Origin: Pseudomonas tolaasii NCPPB 2192
Lineage (GTDB): Bacteria > Pseudomonadota > Gammaproteobacteria > Pseudomonadales > Pseudomonadaceae
Assembly (NCBI RefSeq): GCF_002813445.1
Contig: NZ_PHHD01000001.1
Coordinates: 6,728,798-6,792,797, forward strand
Direction of reading: 5' to 3'
Length of the DNA stretch: 64,000 nt
The position numbers and the translations under genes were made by a program. Positions 61,586 through 64,000 of this stretch are shown piece by piece. The first letter of the stretch is position 1, and each line of letters starts with the position of its first letter. The notes under the pieces were generated by a model. It had not been told where the DNA came from and did not search any database. It saw nothing but the letters and a program-made list of their open reading frames with translations.

Positions 61586-63274
61586 TCAGGCGATGTCGCG
61601 CAATTCCCTGCGCAAAATCTTGCCCACCGGCGTCATCGGCAACGACTCGCGCAGCACGATATGCTTGGGCACTTTATAGCCGGTGAAGTTGGCCTTGCAG
61701 TACGTCTTCAACTCCTCAAGGCTCACGCCCTGGGCCCGCGCCACGACAAACAGCTTCACCGCTTCGCCCGTGCGCTCATCCGGCACGCCGATCACGGCGC
61801 AGTTGGCTACGGCCGGGTGCGCCATCACCACGTCTTCGATTTCGTTGGGGTACACGTTGAAGCCCGACACGATGATCAAGTCTTTCTTGCGATCGACAAT
61901 GCTGACAAAACCATCGACATCGATCACCGCAATGTCGCCGGTCTTGAGCCAGCCTTCGTCGTCCAGGGTTTCGGCGGTGGCCACCGGTTGCTGCCAGTAG
62001 CCCTTCATCACCTGCGGCCCCTTGATGCACAGCTCGCCACGCTCGCCCAAAGGCAACTCGCGGCCTTCATCATCGATAACCTTCATCGCCGTGCCCGGCA
62101 CCGGAAGGCCCACCGTTCCCAGCCGTGATTGACTGCCGTAAGGGTTGGTGCTGGCCACCGGCGAGGTTTCAGTCAGGCCGTAGCCTTCGCCAATGGAGCA
62201 ACCGGTCACCGCCTTCCAGCGCTCAGCCGTGGCCTTGACCAACGCCGTGCCGCCGGAGTTGGTGATTTTGAGGTGGGAAAAATCCAGGGTCTTGAAATCC
62301 GGGTGATCCATCAGCGCGACGAACAGCGTATTCAGCCCGAGCAGGCCAGAGAACCGCCACTTTTTCAGTTCCTTGATAAAGCCGCCGATGTCCCGCGGGT
62401 TGGTGATCAGCACGTTGTGGTTGCCGGTCACCATCATGCACATGCAATTCGCCGTGAAGGCATAGATGTGGTACAGCGGCAGCGGCGCGATCATCACCTC
62501 CTGCCCTTCCCTCACGAGCGGCTGGCCGTCGTCGGCGACCTGGGACATGCACGCTCGCGCCTGCTGCATATTGGCCACAAGGTTGCCGTGGGTGAGCATC
62601 GCGCCCTTGGCCAGGCCCGTGGTGCCGCCGGTGTATTGCAGCACGGCGATATCATCCAGGGTCACCGGGTGGCGGGTCACGGCCAGGCCTGCCCCCATGC
62701 GCAGGGCGCGCTTGAACGACACGGCGCGTGGCAGGCTGTAGGCAGGGACCATTTTCTTGACCTTGTCGACCACCGTGTTGATCAGCCAGCCTTTGGCGGC
62801 GGGCATGAAGTCGCCCATTTTGGCTTCGATCAGGTAGTCGATCTCGGTGTCGGCACACACTTCCTGCACCCGTGAACCGAACAGGTTGAGGTACACCAGC
62901 GCACGCACCCCGGCGTCCTTGAACTGGTGGCGCATCTCGCGCGGGGTGTACAGCGGGTTGGTGTTGACCACGATCAGCCCGGCGCGCAGCGCGCCGAACA
63001 CGGCAATCGGGTAATGCAGCACATTGGGCATCTGGACCGCGATGCGCTCGCCCGGCTTGAGGTCGTGTGATTTTGCAGGTAACCGGCGAACGCCGCACTC
63101 TGGCGCTCAAGCTCGGCGTAGGTCAGGTGATGCCCATGTTGCTGAACGCCGGACGGTCGGCAAAGGCCTTGCAGGAACGCTCGGAACACTTCGATGACGG
63201 ACTTGTAGGTGCTCAGGTCGATGTCATTGGGAACGCCCGCGGGCGCGTTTGTCATTCCAAAAATCAGGTTGCAT
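61586..63274 (-). pseudogene. fadD2: Fatty-acid-CoA ligase FadD2, frameshifted near 5' end
   Basis: From about 63031 downward the frame is a complete ligase (MPNVLHYPIAVFGALRAGL ... YTGGTTGLAKGAMLTHGN ... VDRKKDLIIVSGFNVYPNEIEDVV). The true start is ATG 63272-63274 (MQPDFWNDKR), with AGAGGAC upstream. Reaching the body in frame needs four single-base corrections: an extra G at about 63245, an extra C at about 63182, a missing C at about 63126 and a missing C at about 63065. The net shift is zero, leaving 1689 bases, exactly 563 codons. FadD1 has 564. Sequencing or assembly error seems more likely than decay. Confidence 0.85.
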
Positions 63275-63305
63275 TATTCTTGTCCTCTTACCTGAGTGTG
63301 TCCGG

Positions 63306-63333
63306 CCGCTTTTTCGTCCGCTATAAAAAGCGG
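63306..63333. other. Hairpin between fadD2 and the lipase-like gene
   Basis: CCGCTTTTT (63306-63314) and AAAAAGCGG (63325-63333) pair around a 10-base loop. It lies in the 209-base gap between divergent genes. I see no other clear signal there. Confidence 0.4.
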
Positions 63334-63483
63334 AGCTTTGGGACGTTAGCAGCTATCACCAAACAGGCAAATACGCCCAACTGTGTCATTTATTGTATGA
63401 ATCTTGCCCTAACGTGTAGGCAGATACCCCGCCCCCTGACGGATGAGCTATACACTGCATCGACCCCGAGCAAAGGAAGCGCC

Positions 63484-64000
63484 ATGAACCACAGCACCTT
63501 CTGGCTGACCGCGAACGACCACACCCGGCTGTACGTCAATCAATGGCTGCCGGAAGGCCCTGCCAGGGCGATGATCATGCTGTCCCACGGTATGGCCGAG
63601 CACAGTGGCCGCTATGGGCGTCTGGCCGAGGCGCTGTGTGCTGCCGGTTACGGCTTGTATGCGCTGGACCAGCGTGGCCATGGCCGCACCGCCGACGAAG
63701 GCACGCTGGGGTTGTACGCTGAAAAGGATGGCTGGAACAAAGTCGTGGGCGACCTCGCCAGCCTCAACCAGCACATCGCGCACCAAGCGCCTGGCCTGCC
63801 GATCATCCTGCTGGGGCACAGCATGGGCAGCTATATCGCCCAGGCGTATTTGCTGCACCACAGCGCCAGCCTGAACGGGGCGATCCTGAGCGGTTCGAAT
63901 TTCCAGCCGGTCGCGCTGTACCGCGCAGCCGAGTTGATTGCCCGCATTGAGCGCGCACGCCAGGGGTTGCGCGGGCGCAGTGCGCTGATCGACTTTCTGT
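63484..64000 (+). CDS. Alpha/beta hydrolase, monoacylglycerol-lipase-like (3' end outside window)
   Basis: The start of a hydrolase, 172 residues visible. AAAGGAAG precedes ATG 63484. MNHSTFWLTANDHTRLYVNQW begins the fold, HGMAEHSGRYGRLAEALCAAGYGLYALDQRGHGRT is the oxyanion region and GHSMGSYIAQAYLLHH carries the nucleophile Ser. It resembles lysophospholipase/monoacylglycerol lipases. The frame is open to the end of the window. Its location beside the fadD pair fits lipid breakdown. Confidence 0.88.
   Translation, partial: MNHSTFWLTANDHTRLYVNQWLPEGPARAMIMLSHGMAEHSGRYGRLAEALCAAGYGLYALDQRGHGRTADEGTLGLYAEKDGWNKVVGDLASLNQHIAHQAPGLPIILLGHSMGSYIAQAYLLHHSASLNGAILSGSNFQPVALYRAAELIARIERARQGLRGRSALIDFL

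Noticed and set aside
61586..63274. Programmed frameshift in fadD2
   Set aside because: Four separate indels with a net of zero do not match any known programmed slippage signal.

Overview
The window reads as a chromosomal segment of a fluorescent Pseudomonas (P. fluorescens group). The evidence is high GC, dense coding, many LysR regulators, tandem fadD genes, a GntR/gntK/gntT gluconate locus, BdlA-like PAS-PAS-MCP receptors, PACE transporters, and at least fifteen copies of a REPIN-type inverted repeat (TGTGGGAGCTGGCTTGCC... with its inverted partner). I see no rRNA, tRNA, CRISPR array, transposase or prophage gene. Calls are from reading the sequence and recalled family features; no database search was run.

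Layout. 0-6.9 kb: end of an MFS gene, a CoiA-like zinc-finger protein, an XRE protein behind a perfect LexA box, a small P-loop kinase, an intact amidase next to an amidase remnant, and a TetR/MBL-fold divergent pair with palindromic operators. 7-10.3 kb: a MASE2-GGDEF diguanylate cyclase, a BdlA-like receptor with a structured leader, and a DUF1003 protein. 10.4-17.3 kb: a LysR/CTP-synthase-like amidotransferase pair, GlpQ-type phosphodiesterase, PepSY protein, ZntB/CorA transporter and Pit phosphate transporter. 17.3-27.2 kb: pxpABC (5-oxoproline hydrolysis) and a regulator-rich stretch with five LysR genes, two SDR oxidoreductases and a PACE efflux protein. 27.2-32.3 kb: an ECF sigma factor of the DUF6596/ECF42 type with its usual DGPF (YciI), AHSA1 and SnoaL companions, then GNAT, GyrI-like and AlaC. 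32.4-35.7 kb: gntT, gntK and gntR with one shared operator motif before each gene. 36-44.2 kb: a second LysR-PACE pair, GST, epimerase, MFS, a second BdlA-like gene and a LysR/GST pair.

44.3-55.2 kb is the most unusual part. Ten genes run on the minus strand: a fatty-acid desaturase with a PhnD-like cytoplasmic protein, FecI-like sigma, FecR-like anti-sigma, an STN-type TonB-dependent receptor, two orphan periplasmic binding proteins (ProX-like and SsuA/TauA-like), an ornithine-cyclodeaminase-family protein, and a histidine/phenylalanine-ammonia-lyase homologue whose MIO-forming Ala-Ser-Gly triad is not intact. An identical 18-nt sequence lies upstream of both the receptor gene and the desaturase operon. 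It is a good candidate for a promoter element of the local sigma factor and would tie these units into one regulon. No ABC permease or ATPase is present.

55.2-64 kb: small basic protein, GNAT, an exported methyltransferase-like protein, peptide deformylase with YihY, CsbD, a conserved hypothetical, fadD1, a fadD2 with four single-base indels near its 5' end, and the start of a monoacylglycerol-lipase-like hydrolase that runs off the window.
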